Shown: piece after piece, positions 7,857 through 16,653 of the stretch | Position numbering within the stretch: position 1 is the stretch's first letter | How the letters are laid out: each line of letters begins with the position of its first letter | Assembly (NCBI GenBank): GCA_947388185.1 | Contig: CANDQP010000029.1 | Span: 1-32,097 of the forward strand | Reading direction: 5' to 3' | Length of the DNA stretch: 32,097 bases | From: an uncultured Dorea sp. | Lineage (GTDB): Bacteria > Bacillota > Clostridia > Lachnospirales > Lachnospiraceae | Notes under the pieces: generated by a model | Database searches by the model: none | Told to the model about the DNA's origin: nothing | What the model saw: only the letters and a program-made list of their open reading frames with translations | Translations under genes and position numbers: made by a program

Positions 7857-7885
7857 TTGCAACTGCTGAAAAGGTTGGATATAAT
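7857..7885 (+). promoter_or_regulatory. Promoter of the second AAA/nuclease gene
   Basis: TTGCAA (7857-7862), 17 bases, TATAAT (7880-7885). A perfect -10 and ideal spacing immediately after the kinase gene show that the following gene has independent transcription. Confidence 0.65.
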
Positions 7886-7913
7886 GGAGAAGAGATAGGG
7901 AGTGTGAAGTGCT

Positions 7914-9491
7914 ATGAATATTTATGTGAATCCTGGAAACGCAGCCTTTAGAAGAGCCTTGAATTCAGATATATATGTTGATAAAACGGATTTGATCGCT
8001 GTTGCCAACAGCAGGATCAATAAAACAAATTGTTATATGTGTGTCAGCCGTCCTCGTCGTTTTGGAAAATCCATGGCGGCAGATATGCTTGCAGCCTATT
8101 ATAGTAAGGGCTGTGATTCGGCAGGTTTGTTTTCCGGGAAAAAGGCAGAAAAAGAAGAGTCTTATTGCATGCATTTAAACCGGCATAATGTAATACGGCT
8201 GGATATTCAGCGTTTTTTGGAATCAGAGAGAGATTTGGATGGTTTTATCAAAGAGATTGAGATCAGGGTAATAGCAGAACTGATGGAAGGATTTTCAGAT
8301 TGTAAGGGAATACCTTCGGACGGCAGATTAAAAGTAGTGCTTGATCAGATATTTAATCAGACCGGAAGCGGGTTTATCTTTATTATTGATGAGTGGGATT
8401 GCGTGTTCCGTATTGCAAAAGAGAGAAAGGATATACAGAAGGAATATTTGGACTTCCTAAGAGGGCTTTTTAAAGGTTCCGACTATGTAGAACTGGCATA
8501 TATGACGGGGATTCTGCCAATCAAGAAGTATGGGGATCACTCTGCGATCAATATATTCAGGGAATTTTCCATGCTTAGCCCTAAGGGACTTGCACGATAT
8601 TTTGGTTTTACAGAAGAGGAAGTAAAGGCGCTCTGTGACCAATATCATGTAGACTATGATGAAACGAAAAAATGGTACGATGGCTACAGGCTTGGAAAGC
8701 TGCATATATATAATCCGCAGGCGGTAATGGAATTGATAGAGAGCGGGCAGTTCGGCAGCTATTGGACTGGAACAGAGACCTATGAAGCATTGAAAACATA
8801 CATTGATCGGGATTTTGATGGTTTGAAGCAGGCAATCATCGAAATGCTTGGTAATGCGCATTGTAAAATCGATCCGTCTACGTCAAGGAACGATATGGTT
8901 ACATTTAAAACAAAGGATGATATACTGACACTTTTGGTTCATCTTGGCTATCTGGCATTTGATGAGACAAAAGAGGAGGCTTTTATTCCCAATCTGGAGA
9001 TTAGTCAGGAATTTATGAGGGCGGTCAAGGTTGGAGGTTGGGATGGGCTTATGGATGCAATAGAGTCTTCGGAGAGACTTATTCAAAGTACATGGGAACT
9101 GGATGGGAAAGCGGTGGCAGACGGAGTGGCTATGATTCATAATAAGACGGCATCGCTTTTGAAATATAATAATGAAAATTCTCTTGTATGTACAGTTCTG
9201 ATCGCATATTACAGTTCCAAATTATACTATATGGATCCTATAATGGAATTGCCGACAGGTAAAGGGCTGGCTGATGTTGTCTATCTTCCGAGGCGGGATG
9301 CTGACAGGCCGGCATTAATTATAGAATTAAAATGGAATAAGTCAGCACAGGGTGCGATTGATCAGATTAAGAAAAAGCAATACGCGTCATGGATTGAGGA
9401 ATATACAGGTGATATTCTTTTAATAGGAATTAATTATCATGTTAAGACAAAGAATCATGAATGTATTATCGAGAGATATACAAAGGGCTGA
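7914..9491 (+). CDS. AAA-ATPase-like protein with C-terminal PD-(D/E)XK domain
   Basis: A 525-residue protein of the AAA-ATPase_like (PF09820) plus PDDEXK_9 (PF08011) type. The N-terminus has the family pattern ALNSDIYVDKTDLI, the P-loop-like RPRRFGKS (46-53) and Walker B FIFIIDEWD (154-162). The nuclease-like end has D454 (GLADVVYL), E471-L-K473 (ALIIELKW) and Q489 in KKKQYA. The function of the family is not established. It is related to the remnant at 1172-1437 and only distantly, by domain plan, to the gene at 2218. It has its own promoter and separates a two-component pair from its likely ABC partner, which suggests later insertion. GGGAG lies 11 bases before the ATG. Confidence 0.9.
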   Translation: MNIYVNPGNAAFRRALNSDIYVDKTDLIAVANSRINKTNCYMCVSRPRRFGKSMAADMLAAYYSKGCDSAGLFSGKKAEKEESYCMHLNRHNVIRLDIQRFLESERDLDGFIKEIEIRVIAELMEGFSDCKGIPSDGRLKVVLDQIFNQTGSGFIFIIDEWDCVFRIAKERKDIQKEYLDFLRGLFKGSDYVELAYMTGILPIKKYGDHSAINIFREFSMLSPKGLARYFGFTEEEVKALCDQYHVDYDETKKWYDGYRLGKLHIYNPQAVMELIESGQFGSYWTGTETYEALKTYIDRDFDGLKQAIIEMLGNAHCKIDPSTSRNDMVTFKTKDDILTLLVHLGYLAFDETKEEAFIPNLEISQEFMRAVKVGGWDGLMDAIESSERLIQSTWELDGKAVADGVAMIHNKTASLLKYNNENSLVCTVLIAYYSSKLYYMDPIMELPTGKGLADVVYLPRRDADRPALIIELKWNKSAQGAIDQIKKKQYASWIEEYTGDILLIGINYHVKTKNHECIIERYTKG

Positions 9492-9517
9492 TGTATTAAA
9501 AAAACACCGGGTATTAT

Positions 9518-9568
9518 AAAAATCACAGTTTCGTGATAATCCTGCATTGTGACAGCTTTGTGATTTTT
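9518..9568. terminator. Stem-loop after the AAA gene (terminator or operator)
   Basis: AAAAATCACA (9518-9527) pairs perfectly with TGTGATTTTT (9559-9568), with a smaller hairpin ATCAC/GTGAT (9522-9537) nested in the left part. The A-rich and T-rich arms could terminate transcription in either direction. It also borders the upstream region of the ABC operon, so it may instead be a regulator site. Confidence 0.5.
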
Positions 9569-9578
9569 GTCTGATAAG

Positions 9579-9628
9579 ATGGTACTATGTTCAGCAGATA
9601 GCAGGTGACAGGCTGGATATGGTACTAT
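9579..9628 (+). promoter_or_regulatory. Two direct ATGGTACTAT repeats upstream of the ABC operon
   Basis: The 10-mer ATGGTACTAT occurs at 9579-9588 and 9619-9628, 40 bases apart start to start (nearly four helical turns). OmpR-type regulators commonly bind direct repeats, so this could be a target of the regulator at 6259. TTGTGA (9558-9563) with TACTAT (9583-9588) at a 19-base spacing is a possible but weak promoter. The role is inferred. Confidence 0.35.
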
Positions 9629-9653
9629 TTTTTTGGCGGAGAGGAGCAAAGGT

Positions 9654-10343
9654 ATGGAATCAAATATGGTAGAGACAAGAGGGTTAAAAAAATACTACAG
9701 GCTGGGCGACAATGTGGTCAAGGCATTGGACGGTGTGGATTTTGCGGTCAGAGAGCAGGAATTCGTTGCGGTCATCGGAAGGTCGGGAAGCGGTAAGAGC
9801 ACGCTTCTTCATATGGTGGGCGGCCTGGATACGCCTACGGAAGGCGAGGTATATGTGGCGGGGAGAGACCTGTCCGGCATGACGAAGGAGGAGCTTGCGG
9901 TGTTCAGGAGGAGGAAGGTGGGATTCATTTTCCAGAATTATAATCTGGTGCCGGATCTGAATATCTATGAAAATGTGGTTCTTCCCATAGAGTTGGACGG
10001 AAAGAGGGTGGACCGGGAATTCGTGGAAGAGATTCTGGAGGTGCTGAAGCTTACGGAGAAGAGGGAAGCATTTCCGGGCAATCTGTCCGGCGGCCAGCAA
10101 CAGAGAGCGGCTATTGCAAGGGCGCTTGCATCGAAGCCCGCCATCATCCTTGCGGATGAGCCTACAGGGAATCTGGATACGGCGTCCGGCCATGATGTAA
10201 TGGGATTATTGAAGGTGGTGGCGAAGCAGTTTCAGCAGACGGTCGTTCTGATCACCCATGATCAGGATATCGCCCAGATGGCAGACCGGATCGTGTGCAT
10301 CGAAGACGGGCAGATCAGAAAGGGGCGTGGTCTTCATGCTTAA
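9654..10343 (+). CDS. ABC transporter ATP-binding protein (MacB/Bce type)
   Basis: A 229-residue ATPase of the LolD/MacB/BceA class. Walker A GRSGSGKST is at 42-50, the Q-loop at Q94 (FIFQNYNL), the signature LSGGQQQR at 144-151 and Walker B ILADEP with D168/E169, followed by the D-loop and switch histidine (LITHD). It pairs with the FtsX-type permease that overlaps it by 8 bases. The ATG at 9654 follows GAGGAG by 7 bases; an in-frame TTG at 9633 is less likely. Such systems export or release peptides and antibiotics from the membrane, usually under a neighbouring two-component system, here at 6259-7835. Confidence 0.93.
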   Translation: MESNMVETRGLKKYYRLGDNVVKALDGVDFAVREQEFVAVIGRSGSGKSTLLHMVGGLDTPTEGEVYVAGRDLSGMTKEELAVFRRRKVGFIFQNYNLVPDLNIYENVVLPIELDGKRVDREFVEEILEVLKLTEKREAFPGNLSGGQQQRAAIARALASKPAIILADEPTGNLDTASGHDVMGLLKVVAKQFQQTVVLITHDQDIAQMADRIVCIEDGQIRKGRGLHA

Positions 10344-12870
10344 GAATAACAATACACAGGTTTTAAAACGGATGGCGGGACGGTCGCTTAAGAGCAGCCG
10401 GCGTCAGAGTGCGACGATGATCCTGGCGGTTCTGTTGTCAGCCTTCATGCTGTTCAGTGTATTTACGGTGGGGATGACGTATTTCAAGATGCAGAGACTG
10501 CAGAATATCCGCCTGGGCGGCGGGGAATACGATGCGATCATGTACGGTGTGACGGATGAGCAGCTAAGCACATGCAGGGAGAACCCGGATATCCTGAGAT
10601 TCGGGGTGCATGCCTTGTCAGGCTATATTGATGAGACGGAATATGACAATACTCCGGAGGTGATGCTCATATGGGCGGATGAGACCTGTTGGAATGAGAT
10701 CATGGCTCCGGCGAGGGAACGGGTAGAGGGGCGTTATCCGGTGGAAGAGGACGAGGTCATGGTGACAGAATATGCCCTGGAAAAATGCGGATTCCATGGA
10801 CTGAACGTGGGCGATACGTTCACGGCTGTCTATGGAGCCGGGGCTGTCAAATGTGAGAAGACCTTCCGGATATCGGGAATCTGGGAAGGCTTCGGAGAAA
10901 AAAGTGCTTTCTATGTGTCGGAGAAATTCTATGAGCAGACGGGGTTGGATCCGGCAGATGTGGCTTCCGGAAGATTTCTGATCGATTTCCGGCAGACATT
11001 GATCTCCCAGGAGGAGCAGGATACATTCATAGATTCCATGAAACTGGGCAAGCAGCAGAGATTATTTTTTACGGCTGATTCTGCGTTCTCCATACAGATT
11101 TTGACCGGGATTGCAGGGCTTGCGCTGGTAACCTGTCTGTGTGCGTATCTTCTGATCTACAATATCATGTATCTGTCGGTAGCGGGAAATATCCGTTATT
11201 ATGGGCTGCTGCAGACGATAGGGATGACGGGGCGGCAGATCTGCGGGCTGATCAGAAGGCAGATGTTCCTGATCGGGGGAATTGGTTTGGCGGGCGGCGT
11301 GCTCTTGGGAAGCGGTGTATCATTTCTTGTAGTTCCGTCCGTGGTAAAGTCACTGGGAATCCATATGGGTAAGGGCGGAGAGATTGCGGTGTCATTCCAC
11401 CCACTGATCTTATTGCTGACCTTGTTGCTGACGGGAATAACCGTCTGTATTGCCGGCAGAAAACCGGCAAAGACCGCGGTCATGTGTTCTCCGATGGAAG
11501 CGTTAGGATTTCGGCCGTCGGCGGATGTGAAAAGGAGAGGACGGCTTGGCGGCAGCAGACACCTTGAAAGGAAGGGGCATGTAAGCTCGTCCGCGAGGAT
11601 CTGGCGCATGGCGAAAGAGCAGATCACGAAGGATAAGAGGAAGGCCGGGATCGTGATGTTGTCCCTGGCGGCGGGAATGTCGGTGTTCCTGTGTATAACG
11701 ACGATTCTGACTTCGCAGGCAAGGAGAGAGTATAATTATAATTTCCGGGATTTTGATATGGTGGTGAAAAACGGTACGATGAGGAAGGAGGAGCAGGAGA
11801 AGCGTGTCCAGATCTTCGATCAGACGGTGCTTGACAGATTAGATGCTGTCGAAGGAGTGTCCGAGACGGCGCCTCTTTGTTACGCAGAGATCACCGTACC
11901 CTGGGAGCCTGAATTTGCCGATATGTGGATGCGGGAATTCTACGAGACCTGGATGAACATCCCCTATGAAGACGAGGTGGAAGAATATAAGGAGTTCCCG
12001 GAGAACTTCGGGTCATCGTTGGTAGGGATCAGTAAGGCTGATTTTGAAGCGTTGAATGCAGTGTCCGAGGAGCCGGTGGATGAAGCAGAATTCCTTAGCG
12101 GCAAGACCTGTCTGCTGTATCGCAATGGCCTGGAGCTTAAGAACAGTGATGTGACAGGGAAATCCGTCACCTGTGCGGCGTACGGAGACAGGGCGCATAC
12201 GCGGACCTTTGATATCGGAGGCTTGGTTGATGTGAACGACTATACGGCGCTGCTGGGATATCCCCCGACTATCATTGTCAGTGAAAATGTGGTGAAGGAA
12301 TTTGCAGATGAACCGATCATATATAAGATAGGTATCCGATACCGGGAAGAGTATGACGCGAAGACAGAAGCCGCAATCCTTTCCGTATTGGATGCAGACC
12401 CTCACGGCAAGGATTATTCCTATGAATCCAGAATTGAGATGAAGAGAGAAGTAGAGAAGGCTCAGGGCAATATGATGGAGATCGGGATCGGAATCGCGCT
12501 GATCCTTGCGCTGATCGGAATTATGAATTATGTCAATACATTTGTCGGAAATATCCGGAGCAGGCGTGTGGAGATTGCCGTGCTTGAGAGTATCGGAATG
12601 ACGGGCAGGCAGGTGAAGAAGATGCTGATCCTCGAGGGACTTCTGTATGCAGGCGGGGCCTGGGTGATTACGGGAATTGCGGGGACGGCGGTAACTTACA
12701 AGATCTATCAGTCAATGAACTATGCAGGAACAGGCTTTGTGATACCGGCGGTACCTTGTGTGTGCGCAGCGGTGATCTCGGTTCTGATCTGTGTCAGCGT
12801 GCCGGCGGCGGCTTACCGCGATATCGAGAGGAAAGGGATTGTGGAGTATATTAAGACGGCATCCCTTTAG
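10336..12870 (+). CDS. FtsX-type ABC transporter permease, two FtsX domains
   Basis: An 844-residue membrane protein. The first TM (about residues 25-48, MILAVLLSAFMLFSVF) is followed by an extracytoplasmic region, then three TMs (about 250-380). A second module has a TM starting near KAGIVMLSLAAGMSVF, a second large extracytoplasmic domain and three C-terminal TMs (IGIALILALIGIMNYV onward). This is eight predicted TMs in two FtsX units. The conserved FtsX turn appears twice, as GLLQTIGMTGRQI and VLESIGMTGRQV. The ATG at 10336 overlaps the ATPase stop; a longer upstream frame lies inside the ATPase gene and was discarded. Probable partner of the kinase at 6915 for sensing and of the ATPase for transport; the substrate cannot be read from sequence. 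Confidence 0.9.
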   Translation: MLKNNNTQVLKRMAGRSLKSSRRQSATMILAVLLSAFMLFSVFTVGMTYFKMQRLQNIRLGGGEYDAIMYGVTDEQLSTCRENPDILRFGVHALSGYIDETEYDNTPEVMLIWADETCWNEIMAPARERVEGRYPVEEDEVMVTEYALEKCGFHGLNVGDTFTAVYGAGAVKCEKTFRISGIWEGFGEKSAFYVSEKFYEQTGLDPADVASGRFLIDFRQTLISQEEQDTFIDSMKLGKQQRLFFTADSAFSIQILTGIAGLALVTCLCAYLLIYNIMYLSVAGNIRYYGLLQTIGMTGRQICGLIRRQMFLIGGIGLAGGVLLGSGVSFLVVPSVVKSLGIHMGKGGEIAVSFHPLILLLTLLLTGITVCIAGRKPAKTAVMCSPMEALGFRPSADVKRRGRLGGSRHLERKGHVSSSARIWRMAKEQITKDKRKAGIVMLSLAAGMSVFLCITTILTSQARREYNYNFRDFDMVVKNGTMRKEEQEKRVQIFDQTVLDRLDAVEGVSETAPLCYAEITVPWEPEFADMWMREFYETWMNIPYEDEVEEYKEFPENFGSSLVGISKADFEALNAVSEEPVDEAEFLSGKTCLLYRNGLELKNSDVTGKSVTCAAYGDRAHTRTFDIGGLVDVNDYTALLGYPPTIIVSENVVKEFADEPIIYKIGIRYREEYDAKTEAAILSVLDADPHGKDYSYESRIEMKREVEKAQGNMMEIGIGIALILALIGIMNYVNTFVGNIRSRRVEIAVLESIGMTGRQVKKMLILEGLLYAGGAWVITGIAGTAVTYKIYQSMNYAGTGFVIPAVPCVCAAVISVLICVSVPAAAYRDIERKGIVEYIKTASL

Positions 12871-12874
12871 AACA

Positions 12875-12929
12875 AAGAATCCCGTCTGGGAATCGAGGCA
12901 TTAAGCCGCCTGATTCCTGCGGGATTCTT
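12875..12929. terminator. Bidirectional terminator between convergent genes
   Basis: AAGAATCCCG (12875-12884) pairs perfectly with CGGGATTCTT (12920-12929). Nested inside, GGAATC and GATTCC form a second stem around GAGGCATTAAGCCGCCT. It lies between the plus-strand permease stop and the minus-strand chemotaxis gene stop, so it probably ends both transcripts. Confidence 0.7.
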
Positions 12930-12963
12930 CTTTCGTGTATTGTTTGATAAGGCGAAGTATCAC

Positions 12964-14655
12964 TTATCCCTTCAGCCGGAATCTTCCCACCAGATCCTTC
13001 ATAAGCTGGGACTGGCTTGACAGCTCTTCGCTGGCTGCCGCGCTCTCCTGTGCGGTAGCGGAATTGGTCTGCACTACGCTGGAGATCTGGTCGATTCCCA
13101 TGGTGATCTGTGCAATAGCCTCTGCCTGGTTGTTGCTGGCCTCGGAGATCTGACTGATGATATTGGTAACCTCCTCGACTCCTTTTACGGTCTGGAGTAA
13201 TGATTGTGCGGTCTCATCGGCGATCAGGGTTCCGTTCTCTACTGCTCTTAAGGAATTCTCGATCAGAGCAGAAGTATTCTTGGAGGCTTCCGCACTCTTA
13301 CCGGCCAGATTGCGCACTTCATCGGCTACTACTGCGAAGCCTTTGCCGGCAGTTCCGGCACGCGCTGCCTCGACGGCGGCATTCAATGCGAGGATATTGG
13401 TCTGGAATGCGATATCTTCGATGGTCTTGATGATCTTGCCGATCTCATCTGAGCAACTGCTGATATCGTTCATCGCCTGGATCATCTCCTGCATCTTCTG
13501 GTTGCTCATATTCATCTCATTGCCGACCGTACCGGCCATCTCATTAGCCTGGCGCGCATTCTCCGCATTCTCCTTAACTCTTGTAGATATCTCGTTGATA
13601 GTGGCCGCAAGCTCTTCCACGGAGCTTGCCTGTTCAGTGGCGCCCTGGGAGAGCGCCTGGGCTCCGCTTGATACCTGGTCGGAGCCGCTTGCCACCTGGG
13701 CCGAGCTCTCGCTGATCTGCAGGATCGTGTGGTTGAGCTTCTCGGCAATTGCACGGAAAGAGGTCAGAAGAGGCCGGAAGCCTCCGGTATATTCCGTCTC
13801 ACAGGTGGAATCCACCGTAAAATCACCGGTAGCCATCTGAGCCAGAAACTTGTTCTCATCATTTATGATCATCTGAAGCTTCCTGATCAACTCACGTACC
13901 TGATCGGACAGTACGCCAAGCTCATCCTTGGAAGTATAAGAAATATCTATATCCAGATCGCCCTGCGCCATCCTGGAAGCGGCTTTCTCGATCTCGAAGA
14001 TCGGAAGCTTGATTCCGCGGATGATCACGAAGGAGAAGAAGACTCCGATCAGGATAATGAGTATAATGATGCACGCCTGGAAGATGACAGCATTCCGGTA
14101 TAGCTTCTCGCTTGACAGTGTCTCTTCCTCGCTTCCGTTCAGATTATAGGTGACGATATCGTTAAACGCGCTGTTCAGAGAGTTGTAGAGTTCTCCGCAA
14201 TCTCCTTCCAGAATAGCGCGCGCCTCGGCTGTTTTGCCCTGCTTGGCCAAAGTAATAAGCTTGTCGTCGGTCTGGCTGTACTGAGTCCATAATCCCATGG
14301 CAGTATCGTAGAACTGCTGCTCTTCCTCGTCGATCATTCCTTCATATTTGGCAAGAAGCGCGTCCATCTCGCTCTTTTCTTTCTCAAGATATTCAAGGCT
14401 TGATTTCTCGACTTCATCGGAAATAGCGGTGAGATACCCCAGCTCGTTGAGCCGGATATTGGAAAGTGTGGCGGTCATATCTCTTGCCGCGTCTACGCTG
14501 GGAAGCCAGCTCGTTGAGATATCGCTGGTCTTCTCGTTTAGTTTTCCCATCAGATTAAAAGACATGCCTCCGATGATGAGCATACCGATCAGCGCAACGC
14601 CTACGAGAATGTAGAGCTTGAAACTGATCTTAAGATTTCGAATTCGCTTTATCAT
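12964..14655 (-). CDS. Methyl-accepting chemotaxis protein
   Basis: A 563-residue membrane receptor. TM1 is at about 13-33; an extracytoplasmic four-helix-bundle sensor (4HB_MCP-like) spans about 35-185; TM2 is at about 190-212; a HAMP domain is at about 213-265; and a long cytoplasmic coiled coil follows. The hairpin tip that contacts CheA and CheW is unmistakable: [20 protein letters not shown], then [20 protein letters not shown] (about 414-455). AAAGGAG precedes the ATG by about 9 bases. A sigma-D promoter lies upstream (14722-14748), tying it to the flagellar regulon. No other chemotaxis gene is in the window, so it is a stray receptor. The ligand is unknown. Confidence 0.95.
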   Translation of the reverse strand: MIKRIRNLKISFKLYILVGVALIGMLIIGGMSFNLMGKLNEKTSDISTSWLPSVDAARDMTATLSNIRLNELGYLTAISDEVEKSSLEYLEKEKSEMDALLAKYEGMIDEEEQQFYDTAMGLWTQYSQTDDKLITLAKQGKTAEARAILEGDCGELYNSLNSAFNDIVTYNLNGSEEETLSSEKLYRNAVIFQACIIILIILIGVFFSFVIIRGIKLPIFEIEKAASRMAQGDLDIDISYTSKDELGVLSDQVRELIRKLQMIINDENKFLAQMATGDFTVDSTCETEYTGGFRPLLTSFRAIAEKLNHTILQISESSAQVASGSDQVSSGAQALSQGATEQASSVEELAATINEISTRVKENAENARQANEMAGTVGNEMNMSNQKMQEMIQAMNDISSCSDEIGKIIKTIEDIAFQTNILALNAAVEAARAGTAGKGFAVVADEVRNLAGKSAEASKNTSALIENSLRAVENGTLIADETAQSLLQTVKGVEEVTNIISQISEASNNQAEAIAQITMGIDQISSVVQTNSATAQESAAASEELSSQSQLMKDLVGRFRLKG

Positions 14656-14721
14656 GTCAAATGTCTCCTTTCAATTTCATAGCTTCTTATGTATGTGACA
14701 TTAAAACGAAACTTTATACAT

Positions 14722-14748
14722 ATATCGGCAGAAAAAAGCGAAATCTTA
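14722..14748 (-). promoter_or_regulatory. Sigma-D (flagellar) promoter of the chemotaxis receptor
   Basis: Read on the minus strand, TAAG (14748-14745), exactly 15 bases, then GCCGATAT (14729-14722). This matches the sigma-D/sigma-28 consensus TAAA-N15-GCCGATAT with one mismatch. Transcription would start near 14715, giving a leader of about 60 bases. Confidence 0.75.
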
Positions 14749-14844
14749 AGCTGTACACATAATATAGAATCAGGTATTATTAAAGCGGAGAATTACCGTT
14801 CGGGGGTATATCCTATGAAATCTTTTTGAGAGAGGGGAATAGCA

Positions 14845-16479
14845 GTGATCAAGCTTAGAGAGATATTGTCCATGCCGGTGTTCCGGAACTTCCGTGTGGT
14901 TGCCGGGGAAGGCGGGATAGACAGAGAAGTGGGGACTGTCAGTGTGATGGACGCCCCGGATATATACAAATGGATGAAAGGCGGAGAATTCCTGATCACC
15001 ACGGGATATGCGGTGAAGGACAGCCCGGAGTACATCCGGTCGCTGATCATCAACCTGGATAAGGGCGGCGCGGCAGCCTTGGGCGTCAAATTCGACCGCT
15101 TTATCCATGAGTTTCCGGCGGATGCCCTTGATGCGGCGGATGAGCTGAACTTTCCGATCGTATCGATTCCTTATGAATTCGCATTTACAGATGTGATCAA
15201 TCCTGTGCTGTGGGAGGTTGTAGACAAGCAGGCGAGGAAATTGCTTTACTCTGAGAGTATTCATGAGGCGTTTACCAGGATGGTGCTCAAGGACGAAGAG
15301 ATACCGGCGATCCTTGCATTCTTAAGAAAGCACATTCACAGGGAGACAGCATTTATAGATCCGCGTTTCTCCAAAGTGTATTTTGCTTCGGAGACGGATG
15401 AGGACAGCAGTATCTGTCAGGAGTGGAAACAGTGGGATGTGGACGCGGGCAATAGGAAGGAGCGGACAGAAGGATATGATTTTTACAGGATGCATATCAA
15501 TGAAGAGGAGTATGGGCATATTATCTTAGGAGAGCGGCTTGAGGGCTTTGATGAGTTCTTTCAGGATTATTACCAGATTGCGATCGAGCAGGCGGGGATC
15601 ATCCTGACGCTTAAGATCCAGAAGCAGATGGCGACGGCGCAGATAGAGACAGAGTACAGGGAACAATTTGTCCAGGATATTCTGACGGGGAATATCAAAT
15701 CAAAGGAGGAGATCATCAACCGCGGCAGGATCTACAACTGGGATTTTCATTTCGGAGGTATTGCAGTCGTCGTTGATATTGACCGTTTTAAGGAGCAATA
15801 CCTGCAGGAACTTGACAGGGAGAGGATTCGCAGGCTTGACGAGATCATGAGGCGGATCTTGAATATCAGTAAGCGGATCGTTAAGAAGGAGTTTCCGCAA
15901 TATGTGTACAGCAGGATGAGTGACCAGATTGCATTTGTGATCTCGGAGACTTATAGTAAGAGAAGCAGATTCATGGAGAGGATCAAGAATGTTTTTGAAG
16001 AAGTGAAGGAAGAGATTCAACGTGCATCGGCATTTACGGCGACGATCGGCGTAGGCAATTACAAGAAGGATATCGCGCAGATCCATGACAGCTGGGAGGA
16101 GGCGAAGAAGTCGGTCGTCATCTCAAGGAATATGCTGCGGGAAGATGTGATATCGGTCTACGACGAGCTGGGGGTGTATAAGCTGCTGTCATTGGTCAGT
16201 GCCAGTGAGGAGGCCAAAGAGTTCCAGCATCTGTATGTCCAGAGGATCAAGGCGTATGATCTGCAGCACCACACGGAGCTTCTGGAAACGGCGATGGTTC
16301 TGGCAGCCTGCGGATGGAATCTGAAAGAGGCGTCTGAGAAGCTGTATATCCATTATAATTCGATGAAATACCGTTATCGGAAGATCTGCCAGATATTGGA
16401 AATGAATCTCCAGGAACAGGAACAAAGGCTGAACCTGGAGCTTGCGCTGAAGCTGTACCAGATCCGTGCTCTTTCATAG
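14845..16479 (+). CDS. PucR-family transcriptional regulator
   Basis: A 544-residue regulator. The N-terminal PucR sensor domain covers about residues 5-125 (MKGGEFLITTGYAVKDSPEY, ALGVKFDRF). A GGDEF-like CdaR domain (about 290-410) follows, and the C-terminal PucR helix-turn-helix (about 477-535) contains ACGWNLKEASEKLYIHYNSM. PucR-type proteins control purine, allantoin, hydantoin and amino-acid degradation genes. Here it precedes an amidohydrolase, an M20 enzyme and a membrane protein, so it is the probable local activator. The start is GTG at 14845 with a purine-rich GAGAGAGGGG ribosome region just upstream; no ATG fits. It is transcribed divergently from the chemotaxis gene. Confidence 0.9.
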   Translation: MIKLREILSMPVFRNFRVVAGEGGIDREVGTVSVMDAPDIYKWMKGGEFLITTGYAVKDSPEYIRSLIINLDKGGAAALGVKFDRFIHEFPADALDAADELNFPIVSIPYEFAFTDVINPVLWEVVDKQARKLLYSESIHEAFTRMVLKDEEIPAILAFLRKHIHRETAFIDPRFSKVYFASETDEDSSICQEWKQWDVDAGNRKERTEGYDFYRMHINEEEYGHIILGERLEGFDEFFQDYYQIAIEQAGIILTLKIQKQMATAQIETEYREQFVQDILTGNIKSKEEIINRGRIYNWDFHFGGIAVVVDIDRFKEQYLQELDRERIRRLDEIMRRILNISKRIVKKEFPQYVYSRMSDQIAFVISETYSKRSRFMERIKNVFEEVKEEIQRASAFTATIGVGNYKKDIAQIHDSWEEAKKSVVISRNMLREDVISVYDELGVYKLLSLVSASEEAKEFQHLYVQRIKAYDLQHHTELLETAMVLAACGWNLKEASEKLYIHYNSMKYRYRKICQILEMNLQEQEQRLNLELALKLYQIRALS

Positions 16480-16590
16480 AGATCCGCGCTCCTGGCCGCG
16501 CGAGTCCTGGTCAGAAAGAGATTGTACTTGCAGGACAATAAAAGGGCGAAGGTCTAGTACTATATGGATGATGATATTATAGAACGGCGC

Positions 16591-16635
16591 TGATATAATG
16601 AACTGGACATGTAACGGTAGTTTAATGTACTGGTT
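16591..16635 (+). promoter_or_regulatory. Extended -10 promoter and imperfect inverted repeat before the catabolic genes
   Basis: TGATATAAT (16591-16599) is an extended -10 without a good -35, as expected for an activator-dependent promoter. Directly after it, AACTGGACATGTAA (16601-16614) and TTTAATGTACTGGTT (16621-16635) form an imperfect inverted repeat. It could be the PucR-type regulator's site or a leader-RNA structure; both are inference. The remainder of 16480-16653 holds no gene. Confidence 0.4.
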
Positions 16636-16653
16636 CGAAAAGGAGGTACGGAT

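Noticed and set aside
10258-10335. N-terminal extension of the first FtsX permease
   Set aside because: It lies inside the ATPase gene; the ATG at 10336 gives a normal permease N-terminus.
13157-13840. 227-codon plus-strand frame
   Set aside because: Antisense shadow of the chemotaxis receptor's repetitive coiled-coil coding sequence.
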